64,000 nt of DNA. Origin: JBPOIC01 sp052034865 (lineage in GTDB: Bacteria; UBA10199; JADFYH01). The DNA is taken from contig JBPOIC010000039.1 in assembly GCA_052034865.1 (NCBI GenBank), forward strand, positions 1-64,000, given 5' to 3'. Positions 34,297-43,382 of the stretch are shown here, piece after piece (position 1 is the stretch's first letter; the number at the start of each line of letters is the position of its first letter). The translations under genes and the position numbers were made by a program. The notes below the pieces were generated by a model. It saw only the letters and a program-made list of their open reading frames with translations. It did not search any database and was not told the origin of the DNA.

Positions 34297-34797
34297 ATGC
34301 AACCGATTCTCTTCTATCTTTTTGGCGGCTTGGCCCTTGCAACGGCGCTGGGCGTCATAGTCTTTAAAAATCCCATTTCCTCTGCTTTCTCTCTCATCGT
34401 TTCTTTTTTTGCCATGGCGGGTTTATATGCCATGCTCGATGCCCACTTTTTGGCGATCATTCAAATCCTGGTTTATGCAGGTGCCATTATGGTGCTCTTT
34501 ATTTTTGTCATCATGCTCTTGAATCTTCAGGGGGATGAATTGAAAGAGCGTCCTTTTCATCCTTATTTTAAAGGTCTTGCGGCTTTATTGCTCCTGGGGT
34601 TTGGAGGTGTGCTGTATCTTGTCCTGGGACCGATGAATACTTCAATGAGAGAAGTGGGCGATGGTTTCGGTAGCATTAAAGAGGTAGGGACTGAGCTATT
34701 TACACGTTACTGGTTTGCTTTCGAATATACCTCGATTTTGTTACTGGTTGCCCTGATTGGTGGAGTTGTATTGGCAAAAAGGGAGTTAAAACCATGA
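34297..34797 (+). CDS. nuoJ: NADH-quinone oxidoreductase subunit J
   Basis: NuoJ is a five-helix membrane subunit beside the E-channel of complex I. About 166 residues. FKNPISSAFSLIVSFFAMAG and LYAMLDAHFLAIIQILVYAG, then AIMVLFIFVIMLLNLQ, form the conserved helices, including the pi-bulge region of helix 3. I use the ATG at 34297; an upstream in-frame extension to 34231 has no family match. The stop overlaps the nuoK start (ATGA), so the two are coupled. Confidence 0.94.
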   Translation: MQPILFYLFGGLALATALGVIVFKNPISSAFSLIVSFFAMAGLYAMLDAHFLAIIQILVYAGAIMVLFIFVIMLLNLQGDELKERPFHPYFKGLAALLLLGFGGVLYLVLGPMNTSMREVGDGFGSIKEVGTELFTRYWFAFEYTSILLLVALIGGVVLAKRELKP

Positions 34798-35099
34798 CCC
34801 TCGAGATCTCACACTATCTCATTTTGAGTGCCGCACTTTTTACCTTGGGCCTTGCGGGCCTGGTGATCCGAAGAAATATTCTGGTTATCTTCATGTCCAT
34901 TGAGCTTTTGCTCAATGCAACCAATCTGGCTTTTGTTACCTTTTCCCGCTTTCGCGGAAGCATTGATGGCCAGATCGCCTCTTTTTTTGTGATTGCCGTC
35001 GCCGCCGCTGAAGCCGCTGTTGGTTTGGCGATCGTGATTGCCATCTTCAGAAACCGGGGAACAGTGAAGGTGGATGAGTTGAACATGATGAAGAGATAG
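34794..35099 (+). CDS. nuoK: NADH-quinone oxidoreductase subunit K
   Basis: NuoK has three membrane helices with conserved Glu residues for proton transfer. The 101-residue protein contains IRRNILVIFMSIELLLNATN (about 25-44; first key Glu) and FFVIAVAAAEAAVGLAIVIA (about 63-82; second key Glu). Normal length and order, 4-bp overlap with nuoJ. The following 538 bp carry decayed HicAB instead of the next subunit. Confidence 0.95.
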   Translation: MTLEISHYLILSAALFTLGLAGLVIRRNILVIFMSIELLLNATNLAFVTFSRFRGSIDGQIASFFVIAVAAAEAAVGLAIVIAIFRNRGTVKVDELNMMKR

Positions 35100-35104
35100 A
35101 GATT

Positions 35105-35290
35105 GTAAAAATAGGTGCCGATAAGGTTCTGACAGCCATTTTAAGAGGAGTCTCCGACTCCAGTCTTCACTTTCTGGATATTTGTCGTTTTCTTAAATAA
35201 CTGGGTTTTGAGGAAAAGATTCGTGGAAGACATCATATCTTTTCCAAAGAGGGAATTGAGGAAATCATCAATCTTCAGCCTGCCGGATAA
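35105..35290 (+). pseudogene. Decayed hicA toxin gene
   Basis: One frame reads KVLTAILRGVSDSSLHFLDI, CRFLK, a TAA, then LGFEEKIRGRHHIFSKEGIE and EIINLQPAG before another TAA. This matches longer HicA toxins (RGxSDxxxxFxxLCxxLxxLGFxxRIxGSHHIFxKEGxxEIINLQP). There is no start codon at the expected place, one internal stop and further stops where the KPYQVKQV ending should be. The catalytic His region survives (RHHIF), but the gene cannot make a toxin. Confidence 0.75.
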
Positions 35291-35364
35291 AAAACGAAGC
35301 CATCAGGTTAAGCAGGTGTGAGCTATTGTGTTGAAATTACAAGTCGGAGATCTGAATACATAAA

Positions 35365-35556
35365 TCCGAAATCATTATTTACTGGAGCAAAGAAGATCAT
35401 AGTTTAGTCGCAGATGCTCCTGAGTTGCCAGGTTGTATGGCGAATCCATCTATAAGAAAGCCCTCCAGAACGCAGATTATTCGGGAATGGATTTAAACTG
35501 CAAAAGAGTTGGGATGCGAAATTCCCGAGCCAAAAGGAAGGTTAATGTTTGCTTAA
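35365..35556 (+). pseudogene. Decayed hicB antitoxin gene
   Basis: The segment reads IIYWSKEDHSLVADAPELPG and CMA, then the match jumps frame to YGESIYKKALQNA. It then jumps again to IIREWI, a TAA, and TAKELGCEIPEPKGRLMFA. Together these are the HicB antitoxin blocks (YWSxEDxxFVAEVPELPGCMADG, TYxEALxNAxxxIxEWIETA, GRxIPEPKGRLxFA). Two frameshifts and one stop (where Glu is expected) make it non-functional. It follows the hicA remnant as expected for a hicAB pair; nuoL starts 82 bp downstream. Confidence 0.75.
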
Positions 35557-35637
35557 AAAGAACTTCCGAAATTTTATATTTTAACTCACTCCTTCATCCT
35601 CTCATTAGAAACTGAGGAAGGGAGCCACGAATAAATT

Positions 35638-37599
35638 ATGACGCCTCCCCTCTATCTCATTCCTCTCCTGCCCTTGTTGGGTGCCCTGATCAACGGTGCA
35701 ACGGCATTGCACGTTGCTTACTGGAAGAAAAAACCCTCAGAAACTTTCGTGAGTGTAGTGGGAGTATTTTTCCCCTTACTTTCTTTTGCTTTTGCCCTGA
35801 TGGCAGCCTGGCCTTTTATTTTGGGTGGAGTGTCCGAAGCGCGGGTGGACCCCGTTTTTGAATGGTTGGCAGCAGGAAACTTTAAGGTCGGATTCGATTT
35901 GCAGCTGGATCGACTCTCCTCCCTTATGGTTCTTATCGTGACAGGGATTGGAACTCTCATCCATCTTTACTCAACGGGATATATGAAGGGGGATGGCGCC
36001 TTTGCCCGCTATTTTACTTATTTAAATTTATTCCTTTTCTCGATGCTCCTGCTCATCTTGGGCAATAACCTTTTAATTCTTTTCATTGGTTGGGAAGGCG
36101 TCGGATTGTGCAGTTATCTCCTCATCGGTTTTTGGTTCGATGATCCAGCCAAGGCTTCAGCCGGAAAAAAGGCCTTTGTGGTAAACCGAATAGGTGATTT
36201 TGGCTTTTTGCTCGCGGTTTTCATCATCGTTGCCCTTCTGCTTCCCAATGCCCAAGCTGCCTCTGAGGGAATCTTAAGCTTTTCCACCCTTGAAAAATAC
36301 AAAGAGATTTTGGCCCCGATGGCCACAGCAATTACGCTTCTGCTCTTCGTTGGAGCGACCGGTAAATCTGCTCAAATTCCTTTATATGTCTGGCTGCCAG
36401 ATGCCATGGCGGGTCCAACACCAGTTTCTGCACTCATCCACGCCGCGACTATGGTGACCGCGGGTGTATACATGGTGGCACGACTTTCATTTCTTTTTGA
36501 TCTGGCTCCTTTTTCCAGGGAGGTGGTTGTCACCATTGGAGCTGCCACGGCCCTTTTTGCGGCCACGATCGGTATCGTTCAGCGCGACATCAAAAAAGTT
36601 CTCGCCTACTCAACTGTTTCCCAGCTGGGCTACATGTTCATCGGAGTAGGGCTGGGCGCCAATACCGCCGGGGTTTTTCACTTAATGACCCACGCATTTT
36701 TTAAAGCCTGTCTCTTTTTGGGATCGGGCTCCGTCATTCACGCCATGCATGGCGAACAGGATATTTTCAAAATGGGCGGACTTAAGAAATGGATGCCTAT
36801 AACGTTCTGGACCTTTTTTATCTCTACTATCGCGATCGCGGGCATTCCTCCTTTTTCCGGATTTTTCAGCAAGGATGAAATCCTCTTCCAGGCCTTTGAC
36901 CGTGGCTATCCTGTTCAGGGAATGTTGGGACTGATTGCTGCTGGAATGACGGCCTTTTATATGTTTCGCCTGACGACTCTGACGTTCATGGGCAAGTGCC
37001 GGGCCGATCATCACACTCAGGAGCATCTTCACGAATCTCCCTGGACGATGACCCTCCCTCTTATTCTTCTTGCCATTCTCGCGATTGGGGGAGGTTGGGT
37101 AGGAATTCCCGAGGCCTTTGGTGGACATAATCATTTGCACCATTGGTTAGGACTCGAAGGACACATCGGATCTTTTGCGGAAGAGTCTCATCAAACCGCC
37201 GAACATGGGCCAGCCGAGATTCGCCTCGCTGTTTTCAGTGCGGTGTGGGCCTTGTTCTGGTCTGTCTTTGCTGTTGTACTTTATCTCAAAAAGACCCAAT
37301 GGATGGACGCTCTTGAGAAAAAACTCAAAGGCTTAAATACCCTGGTTTATAACAAATATTATGTCGATGAAATTTATGAGACTCTGATCGTAAAACCCTT
37401 GGCCTGGATTTCTGAAAAGGTCTTGTGGCGTGGGGTCGATGCAGGTGTGATCGACGGAATCTTAGTCAATGGAGGTGCTCGTTTTACCCAATTTTTAGGT
37501 CAGATCGCAGGGACTCTTCAAACAGGAATAGTGAATGCCTATGCCCTCTGGTTTTTGGCGGGGGTAGTGGGAATTCTGGTCTGGGTCCTGTCGATGTAA
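35638..37599 (+). CDS. nuoL: NADH-quinone oxidoreductase subunit L
   Basis: NuoL is the distal antiporter-like proton-pumping subunit, with a lateral helix. The 653 residues show LFIGWEGVGLCSYLLIGFWF (about 148-167, key Glu), SAQIPLYVWLPDAMAGPTPV and SALIHAATMVTAGVYMVARL (about 245-285, key Lys and His). FHLMTHAFFKACLFLGSGSV, PPFSGFFSKDEIL and a histidine-rich periplasmic loop (about 480-520) come next. The C-terminal YNKYYVDEIYETLIVKPL precedes the last helices. It is preceded by dead hicAB and followed by a small unknown membrane protein. Confidence 0.96.
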   Translation: MTPPLYLIPLLPLLGALINGATALHVAYWKKKPSETFVSVVGVFFPLLSFAFALMAAWPFILGGVSEARVDPVFEWLAAGNFKVGFDLQLDRLSSLMVLIVTGIGTLIHLYSTGYMKGDGAFARYFTYLNLFLFSMLLLILGNNLLILFIGWEGVGLCSYLLIGFWFDDPAKASAGKKAFVVNRIGDFGFLLAVFIIVALLLPNAQAASEGILSFSTLEKYKEILAPMATAITLLLFVGATGKSAQIPLYVWLPDAMAGPTPVSALIHAATMVTAGVYMVARLSFLFDLAPFSREVVVTIGAATALFAATIGIVQRDIKKVLAYSTVSQLGYMFIGVGLGANTAGVFHLMTHAFFKACLFLGSGSVIHAMHGEQDIFKMGGLKKWMPITFWTFFISTIAIAGIPPFSGFFSKDEILFQAFDRGYPVQGMLGLIAAGMTAFYMFRLTTLTFMGKCRADHHTQEHLHESPWTMTLPLILLAILAIGGGWVGIPEAFGGHNHLHHWLGLEGHIGSFAEESHQTAEHGPAEIRLAVFSAVWALFWSVFAVVLYLKKTQWMDALEKKLKGLNTLVYNKYYVDEIYETLIVKPLAWISEKVLWRGVDAGVIDGILVNGGARFTQFLGQIAGTLQTGIVNAYALWFLAGVVGILVWVLSM

Positions 37600-37692
37600 G
37601 TGATTTGTTCAAGACTCCATCGGTTTTTATCTCCGGCTTGAAGACAGCGGAATGACGATCGAGTCTTAAAAATCAAACTGCAGGAGAGTTGA

Positions 37693-38088
37693 ATGGAGAA
37701 TTTGCCAGTCGTAGGAGAGCAGAATAATCCATCAGGGAGCATCAATCCTTTTCAGATGCTCAACTGGTTGGTGGGAATCGTCTTAATCGGGATAGGTTGT
37801 GCTTTAAGTTACTGGTTGTTTCGAGCGATCGGCGATTTTTTATATGCCCCTGAAAAAATCGCTCTGCTCGGAAAAATTTTACAAACTCCCTCGGGAGATC
37901 AATCTATTCGCATTATATTAAATGGATCTCCGAATGGTACCGGTCAGGGAGTGACCGTTCAGTACAATGATTTTGTGAAATACTTTGTCTTTTTGGTGGT
38001 GGGTTTTATTTTGTTTGGATCGATTGGACGGATTATCTCGGCTTTTTTTAGTGCTGGAATTAAAGCCCTGACAGGAAGATTGCAGTAA
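37693..38088 (+). CDS. Small two-helix membrane protein between nuoL and nuoM, unknown
   Basis: The 131 residues hold one helix at about 24-46 (MLNWLVGIVLIGIGCALSYW), a soluble segment of about 60 residues with strand-like IRIILNGSPNGTGQGVTVQY, and a second helix at about 98-116 (FVKYFVFLVVGFILFGSIGR). GGAGAG-like CAGGAGAG at 37681-37688 precedes the ATG. I recognise no family and complex I has no standard subunit here. Coding direction and position suggest co-expression with nuoL-nuoM, but no role can be assigned. Confidence 0.65.
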   Translation: MENLPVVGEQNNPSGSINPFQMLNWLVGIVLIGIGCALSYWLFRAIGDFLYAPEKIALLGKILQTPSGDQSIRIILNGSPNGTGQGVTVQYNDFVKYFVFLVVGFILFGSIGRIISAFFSAGIKALTGRLQ

Positions 38089-38243
38089 TCTTTAGTACTT
38101 CATTAGTACTGCAGAATGGACGGAGCAAGTCCGTCTGACAACGGTGAGTTTTTAGATTTATTACTTTTCTGGTTTTTTCCCTTCTTCTGATTGGGATAAA
38201 ACCCTTAAGGAAAACAACAGCTGTGGAATGGTGAAATAAAACA

Positions 38244-39737
38244 ATGGACCATTTTCTTTCCCTTATTATTTTTCTCCCCTTCATCGGCGCGATCCTGCTT
38301 CTTTTGATTCCAAAAGAAAAAAAATCCGCAATTCAAACCTTAAGTTTTCTGGTTTCCCTGATCACGTTTGTGATCTCGATCAAACTCTATTTTGGCTACG
38401 ATCCAAAATCCTCAGAGCTGTTTCAGTTTAAAGAATCCTTCCCCTGGATAGAGGCCTTCAATATCCACTACACCGTCGGCCTCGATGGTATCAGCCTGCT
38501 GCTCTTTTTGCTCACGACGTTTATTGTACCCCTGGCCATCCTTTTTTCAACTGGATCTATCGATCGACGCGAAAAAGAATATTACGTTTTCCTTTTGATT
38601 CTGGAAACCGCCATGCTCGGTGCCTTTGCCGCCCTCGATCTGTTTTTGTTTTACGTATTTTGGGAGGCCATGCTCATCCCCATGTATTTTCTGGTGGGTA
38701 TCTGGGGTGGGGCCCGAAGAGTTTACGCCGCGCTTAAATTCTTTATCTACACAATGCTTGGCTCCGTCCTCATGCTCGCGGCGATTCTTTATGTATATTT
38801 TCAGGTCGGTGGCAGTTTTGCCTACACCGATTGGTTGCAGAATTTACACCTCACTCCGAATATCCAACTTGTTCTTTTCTCAGCCTTTGCGTTGTCCTTT
38901 GCGATCAAAGTTCCGATGTTTCCTTTGCATACCTGGTTACCGGATGCTCACGTGGAGGCGCCTACCGCGGGTTCAGTCATTCTGGCGGCGATCCTTTTGA
39001 AGATGGGCACTTACGGCTTTATTCGATTTGCCATGCCTTTGTTTCCGGATGCCGTCGCTCAGGCGCGGCCTGTGCTCGCAACTCTTGCAGTCGTAGGGAT
39101 TGTTTACGGAGCCTTGGTTAGCATGGTGCAAACCGATATTAAAAAATTGGTCGCCTACTCTTCGGTTTCACACTTGGGTTTTGTAATGTTGGGTCTCATG
39201 GCCCTGACCCCGCAGTCGGTGGGAGGGGCGGTTTACCAAATGCTCAATCATGGTGTGTCTACCGGAGCTCTCTTCCTTTTGGTGGGGATGATTTACGATC
39301 GCCGGCACACCCGACAAATTGCCGATTTTGGAGGGATCGCAAAGGTAATGCCTTTGTATACCACCCTCTTTTTGATCGTCACTTTTTCCTCGATTGGCCT
39401 TCCTGGTACGAACGGATTTGTCGGTGAATTTTTGATCTTGATGGGATCGTTTCAAACCTTCCCGGTTGCAAGTGTGGTCGCAACTACAGGTGTGATTCTC
39501 GCAGCGGTTTACATGCTTTGGATGGTTCAACGGGTTTTCTTTGGGGCCTTAAATAATCCTAAAAATGAAAAACTCAAAGATTTGAATCTGAAAGAAGCCG
39601 TCATCCTTTTTCCGCTGATTCTTCTTGTTTTCTGGATGGGATTTTATTCGAAACCGTTTTTTGAAAAGATGGATCCTTCGGTTGGAACGGTCATTCAGAA
39701 AATGCAGGAGCAGTCTGCGGCTCTGGCAAAGAAATAA
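38244..39737 (+). CDS. nuoM: NADH-quinone oxidoreductase subunit M
   Basis: NuoM is the middle antiporter-like proton pump. The 497 residues include YTVGLDGISLLLFLLTTFIV (about 76-95), FYVFWEAMLIPMYFLVGIWG (about 135-155, key Glu), KVPMFPLHTWLPDAHVEAPT and AGSVILAAILLKMGTYGFIR (about 233-273, key Lys). SVSHLGFVMLGLMALTPQ and GLPGTNGFVGEFLILMGSF complete the antiporter core. Start at 38244 follows a spacer with a small GACGGA/TCCGTC hairpin and nothing else recognisable. Confidence 0.96.
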   Translation: MDHFLSLIIFLPFIGAILLLLIPKEKKSAIQTLSFLVSLITFVISIKLYFGYDPKSSELFQFKESFPWIEAFNIHYTVGLDGISLLLFLLTTFIVPLAILFSTGSIDRREKEYYVFLLILETAMLGAFAALDLFLFYVFWEAMLIPMYFLVGIWGGARRVYAALKFFIYTMLGSVLMLAAILYVYFQVGGSFAYTDWLQNLHLTPNIQLVLFSAFALSFAIKVPMFPLHTWLPDAHVEAPTAGSVILAAILLKMGTYGFIRFAMPLFPDAVAQARPVLATLAVVGIVYGALVSMVQTDIKKLVAYSSVSHLGFVMLGLMALTPQSVGGAVYQMLNHGVSTGALFLLVGMIYDRRHTRQIADFGGIAKVMPLYTTLFLIVTFSSIGLPGTNGFVGEFLILMGSFQTFPVASVVATTGVILAAVYMLWMVQRVFFGALNNPKNEKLKDLNLKEAVILFPLILLVFWMGFYSKPFFEKMDPSVGTVIQKMQEQSAALAKK

Positions 39738-39773
39738 GGATTCTTTATCTCTTATAAGAGAAACGTGGAGCTT

Positions 39774-41270
39774 ATGGATATTCAATGGCAAAGTTACGTG
39801 AACAGTCACCTTCCCCTTCTGATTATTATTGTGACGGGTCTTGTGACCATGATTGCAGGGCTCATCCTGGAGAAGGGAAGTCATAAAATCCTTCTGGCAC
39901 TATCACTGATTGGGATTTGTTTTGCCTGGCTTTCCAGCTATCAAATTTGGGCTCTAGGTCTTTATAAAACAGGAAGTGATTTTTTAATCGTCGACCGATT
40001 TTCCTCTTTTCTTTATCTCGTGATTTTGTTGAGTGGTTTTTTTTCCTGTTTGAGTCACTACGACTATTTCGAAAAACAAAACGGATATCATCCTGAAATC
40101 TATTCCCTCACTTTGTTTGCGCTTTCCGGCATGATGGTCATGGTTTCCACCACCCATCTCCTCCTCTTCTTTTTGGCCCTCGAGGTGATGAGTCTGGCGA
40201 TCTATGTTCTGGTAGGTTTCAAACGCAAAGACCCACGCTCTAATGAAGGAGCTATAAAATATTTTATTTTAGGAGCGATGATCGCAGGATTTTTCCTTTA
40301 CGGGACGGCTTTAATCTATGGAGGGACTGCTCAGCTGGATTTACAACATCTTCCCACGGGAGCTCTTCCGGAAAACTATCAGTTTCTGCTTACAATCGGT
40401 GTTGTACTTGTCATTGTGAGCCTTGGTTTTAAGGTAGCCGCCGTTCCTTTTCATTTCTGGACCCCCGATGTGTACGAAGGGGCTCCGTTATCCGTGACCG
40501 GATTTATGGCCACAGCCGTGAAGGCAGCGGCGTTTGGAGCGCTTCTTCGTTTTCTCTTTGTGCTGACCCCCATCAAAGGGCTTCCCACATTTCAGATTCT
40601 TCAGTTTTTAGCGATCGCCACCTTGGTGGTCGGAAATCTGGTGGCCTTGTATCAAACCAATATCAAGCGCATGCTGGCTTATTCTTCCATTGCTCACGCG
40701 GGTTATATTCTTGTCGGTGTGTGTGCAACTTACGCAGCAGGTTTTTTCCATCCTCAGGTTTTAGGGGCCCCTGTTTTTTATCTGTTTGCCTATAGTCTGA
40801 TGACCTTAGGTGCTTTTGCCGTGACAGCCGCGGTGGCTCATCCCTTAAACGATAATGTCGAGATTTCTCACTATAATGGCCTCGCAGAACGTTCACCAAA
40901 GTTGGCAGCTGCGATGGCGGTCTTTATGTTTGCCCTTACAGGTATTCCGCCAAGTATTGGGTTCGCGGGAAAATTCTTTATATTCCGTGAGGCCGTTCAT
41001 CAGGGACTTTATCCGCTAGTCATTGTGGGTGTGTTGATGAGTGCGGTATCCGCTTATTATTACCTACGGGTGATTGTGGCGATGTATTTCGGATCTGCCC
41101 CTGATTCAGTGAATGCTCCTGAACGTCCAGTGGTCAAACCGGCGCTGGCTTTTGTCATTCTTTTCTGTCTGGTGAGTACCCTCTATATGGGCTTGGCTCC
41201 TTCCCGTTATTTAAAGATCTCCAGTGACTCGGATTTTATTTCTAAATCCCAAATCAGCCAGCTTCCTTAA
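39774..41270 (+). CDS. nuoN: NADH-quinone oxidoreductase subunit N
   Basis: NuoN is the proximal antiporter-like subunit and usually the last gene of the locus. About 498 residues. LLLFFLALEVMSLAIYVLVG (about 124-143, key Glu), KVAAVPFHFWTPDVYEGAPL and SVTGFMATAVKAAAFGALLR (about 220-260) are diagnostic. YSSIAHAGYILVGVCATY and ALTGIPPSIGFAGKFFIFRE follow. Start is ATG 39774 or GTG 39765; spacing to GGAG (39767-39770) does not settle it. No terminator hairpin is obvious before the next gene, 47 bp away. Confidence 0.95.
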   Translation: MDIQWQSYVNSHLPLLIIIVTGLVTMIAGLILEKGSHKILLALSLIGICFAWLSSYQIWALGLYKTGSDFLIVDRFSSFLYLVILLSGFFSCLSHYDYFEKQNGYHPEIYSLTLFALSGMMVMVSTTHLLLFFLALEVMSLAIYVLVGFKRKDPRSNEGAIKYFILGAMIAGFFLYGTALIYGGTAQLDLQHLPTGALPENYQFLLTIGVVLVIVSLGFKVAAVPFHFWTPDVYEGAPLSVTGFMATAVKAAAFGALLRFLFVLTPIKGLPTFQILQFLAIATLVVGNLVALYQTNIKRMLAYSSIAHAGYILVGVCATYAAGFFHPQVLGAPVFYLFAYSLMTLGAFAVTAAVAHPLNDNVEISHYNGLAERSPKLAAAMAVFMFALTGIPPSIGFAGKFFIFREAVHQGLYPLVIVGVLMSAVSAYYYLRVIVAMYFGSAPDSVNAPERPVVKPALAFVILFCLVSTLYMGLAPSRYLKISSDSDFISKSQISQLP

Positions 41271-41317
41271 CACTGAGCTTTAGCCGTCAATCTCCCTTCA
41301 AATTTCTTGACTCATAT

Positions 41318-41950
41318 ATGCTCAAAAACCTTGATGACTATTTGATGGAAAGCCTTGAGCTCAAGCAGGTGATCGGGTCCTGGGGCTTTAACTCCAATAT
41401 CAATTTTACGGCCATGACACCCGAAGAAGGGAATGTCTGGTTTTTCGAGCAGGTCTTTAATTTCTTGCGTTCTTTTTTTGGTCTTGTTGTTCCCGATAAT
41501 CTTGAGGTGATCACCTACAACGCCACACAACACATCCAGAAACAGCGGATGGAGCAACAGACGTTTCTCGATGAGCTCATGCTGATCATGAAAAACCTCA
41601 AAGAACCCATCTGGTGCCTGCGCTTAAATCTCAACATCATGGGATTTTTAAGAACAAAGAACAGCCCGGATAAACCTGTTCGTCTGCAAATCCAGGAGCC
41701 TTGCAGTTTTATTCTCTGGGGTGGACCGGATGAGACAGGTTTTCAGACCTTCTCTGTCAGCTACACACTTTTCTCCAATACCTGCCTCGAAGGTGATGAC
41801 CAGCTTCTTTGGTCGATTAATCAGCCGATTCTCGAAAAAGCCCTCCGCAAATGGGAAGAGCAAACCGGCCATGTGATTGATGTGGTAGAATCGAATGGCG
41901 ATCTTCCGGTTTATCGTCATGGTTTTGAAAAACCTGCGGAGATCCAGTAG
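41318..41950 (+). CDS. Conserved-looking soluble protein of unknown function
   Basis: The 210-residue protein has no signal peptide, helix-bundle or known motif. The N-terminal part is helical (MLKNLDDYLMESLELKQVIG, FFEQVFNFLRSFFGLVVPDN). The middle is beta-rich (EPIWCLRLNLNIMGFLRTKN, VRLQIQEPCSFILWGGPDE), ending NGDLPVYRHGFEKPAEIQ. It follows nuoN by 47 bp in the same direction and may be read from the nuo transcript. I do not recognise the family. Confidence 0.6.
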   Translation: MLKNLDDYLMESLELKQVIGSWGFNSNINFTAMTPEEGNVWFFEQVFNFLRSFFGLVVPDNLEVITYNATQHIQKQRMEQQTFLDELMLIMKNLKEPIWCLRLNLNIMGFLRTKNSPDKPVRLQIQEPCSFILWGGPDETGFQTFSVSYTLFSNTCLEGDDQLLWSINQPILEKALRKWEEQTGHVIDVVESNGDLPVYRHGFEKPAEIQ

Positions 41951-42098
41951 CCCCCCATTCATAATTTCAAAATAAATTCAGGATATAGACAAAACTCCAA
42001 TCGATGTTGTCTCTCTGAGAAAGGGGGCGCTAAAGCAATGCGTTCAATCCTCCAATTTCTCAGCCTCCTTTAATTTAATCTGCTTAAAGGGGGTACCT

Positions 42099-43364
42099 AT
42101 GTCTTTCTCCAGGCGTGCTCTGGTTTTTTGTTTTTTCATTCTCTTCTTCATTTTATCCACCCCAGCTGTTTTTGCTTTGAATGGAGGACATTTTATTGGA
42201 GTCGGAGTGCCAAAGGGTATGGGTGGTGCAGGAATCGCCGCTCCTTCTCAGGATGCGGCCGGAGGCATCCACCTCAATCCCGCCGGAATCTATTCTTTTA
42301 TCGGCCCACACTTTGATTTTGGAGGAGCGATGATTTTTCCCTCGGTGCGAGCCCAAGCGAATTTTGGAGCAGGCCCGACTGAGAGCAAAAGCCAGGACCG
42401 CCTGCTCATCACTCCGGAAATTGGCTTTGCGACGCCCCTTTTTGATCGTTTATCTTTTGGACTTTCCTTTTCCACGGTTGCGGGAGCGGACCTTGACTAC
42501 CGTAATCGCGATGTCGGACAGGTTTCGGCACTCGGCGGTGCCCTGCCCCTCGGCTTTGCCGATGAAAAAGTCCATCACATGATTTTTGAGCTGGCCCCGA
42601 CCGTTGCGTTTCAGCTGATAAGGGATCACCTCACCATTGGAGCTTCCCCCTTGGTCAATTACGGACTTTTGGATTTAGGTTCAGGAATGCACAGTACGGT
42701 GGGCATCGCGGGTCGGGTGGGTGCACGTTACAAAATCAACGATCAATTTGCTGTTGGTGCCACCTATCAAACGCCTTCGCGAATGAAATACAATCGTCTC
42801 ATCGATTTGGATCGCGATGGGAGTTTCGATCAGGTTCGCTTAAACCAGCCCCAGTCCATCGGGGTTGGCGTTGCCTGGACTCCTTTCGAAAAACTCCTCG
42901 TGGCGGCAGATGGAAAATGGATCAATTGGGGAGGAGCTGGCGGGTTTGAAGATCTGGATTGGAAAAACCAGTGGGTGATCTCAACAGGGGCCCAGATGGG
43001 TTTGACGGAAAATCTCACGGTAAGAGCTGGATACAATTACGGTACGAATCCTTTAAGAAATCATTCGGGCTTTCATGGTGAAGACCCTTATGTATTTCAG
43101 GGAAAAAGTTTGGCAGGAGGTGCGGGAGGACGACTCAACTATGAAACCCTGCGAGTGATCGGACTTCCAGGAATTTCAAAACACCATGTCACAGCAGGCG
43201 TAAGCTATAAACTGCACCGCAACATCCAGCTCACCGGAAGCTATGAGCACGCCTTCAAACATACCGTCAGCGAAACGGGAACCTTAAACGCTGTGCCGAT
43301 CAGCGTGGGTAGCTCCCTTTCGGCAAATGTGGTGACCCTGGGATTGAATTTTGATTTTGAGTAA
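42099..43364 (+). CDS. FadL/TodX-type outer membrane transport protein (OmpP1 family)
   Basis: This 421-residue barrel imports hydrophobic compounds such as long-chain fatty acids. A signal peptide (ALVFCFFILFFILSTPAVFA) precedes the hatch region with the family motif VGVPKGMGGAGIAAPSQDAA and GGIHLNPAGIYSFIGPHFDF (about 34-75). SRMKYNRLIDLDRDGS and GVAWTPFEKLLVAADGKWIN lie in later strands. The chain ends in a C-terminal aromatic (LGLNFDFE). AAAGGGGGTACCT before the ATG is a reasonable ribosome site. A terminator hairpin lies 44 bp after its stop, inside the convergent gene. Substrate unknown. Confidence 0.85.
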   Translation: MSFSRRALVFCFFILFFILSTPAVFALNGGHFIGVGVPKGMGGAGIAAPSQDAAGGIHLNPAGIYSFIGPHFDFGGAMIFPSVRAQANFGAGPTESKSQDRLLITPEIGFATPLFDRLSFGLSFSTVAGADLDYRNRDVGQVSALGGALPLGFADEKVHHMIFELAPTVAFQLIRDHLTIGASPLVNYGLLDLGSGMHSTVGIAGRVGARYKINDQFAVGATYQTPSRMKYNRLIDLDRDGSFDQVRLNQPQSIGVGVAWTPFEKLLVAADGKWINWGGAGGFEDLDWKNQWVISTGAQMGLTENLTVRAGYNYGTNPLRNHSGFHGEDPYVFQGKSLAGGAGGRLNYETLRVIGLPGISKHHVTAGVSYKLHRNIQLTGSYEHAFKHTVSETGTLNAVPISVGSSLSANVVTLGLNFDFE

Positions 43365-43382
43365 GAAGATATTTTTGGGTTT

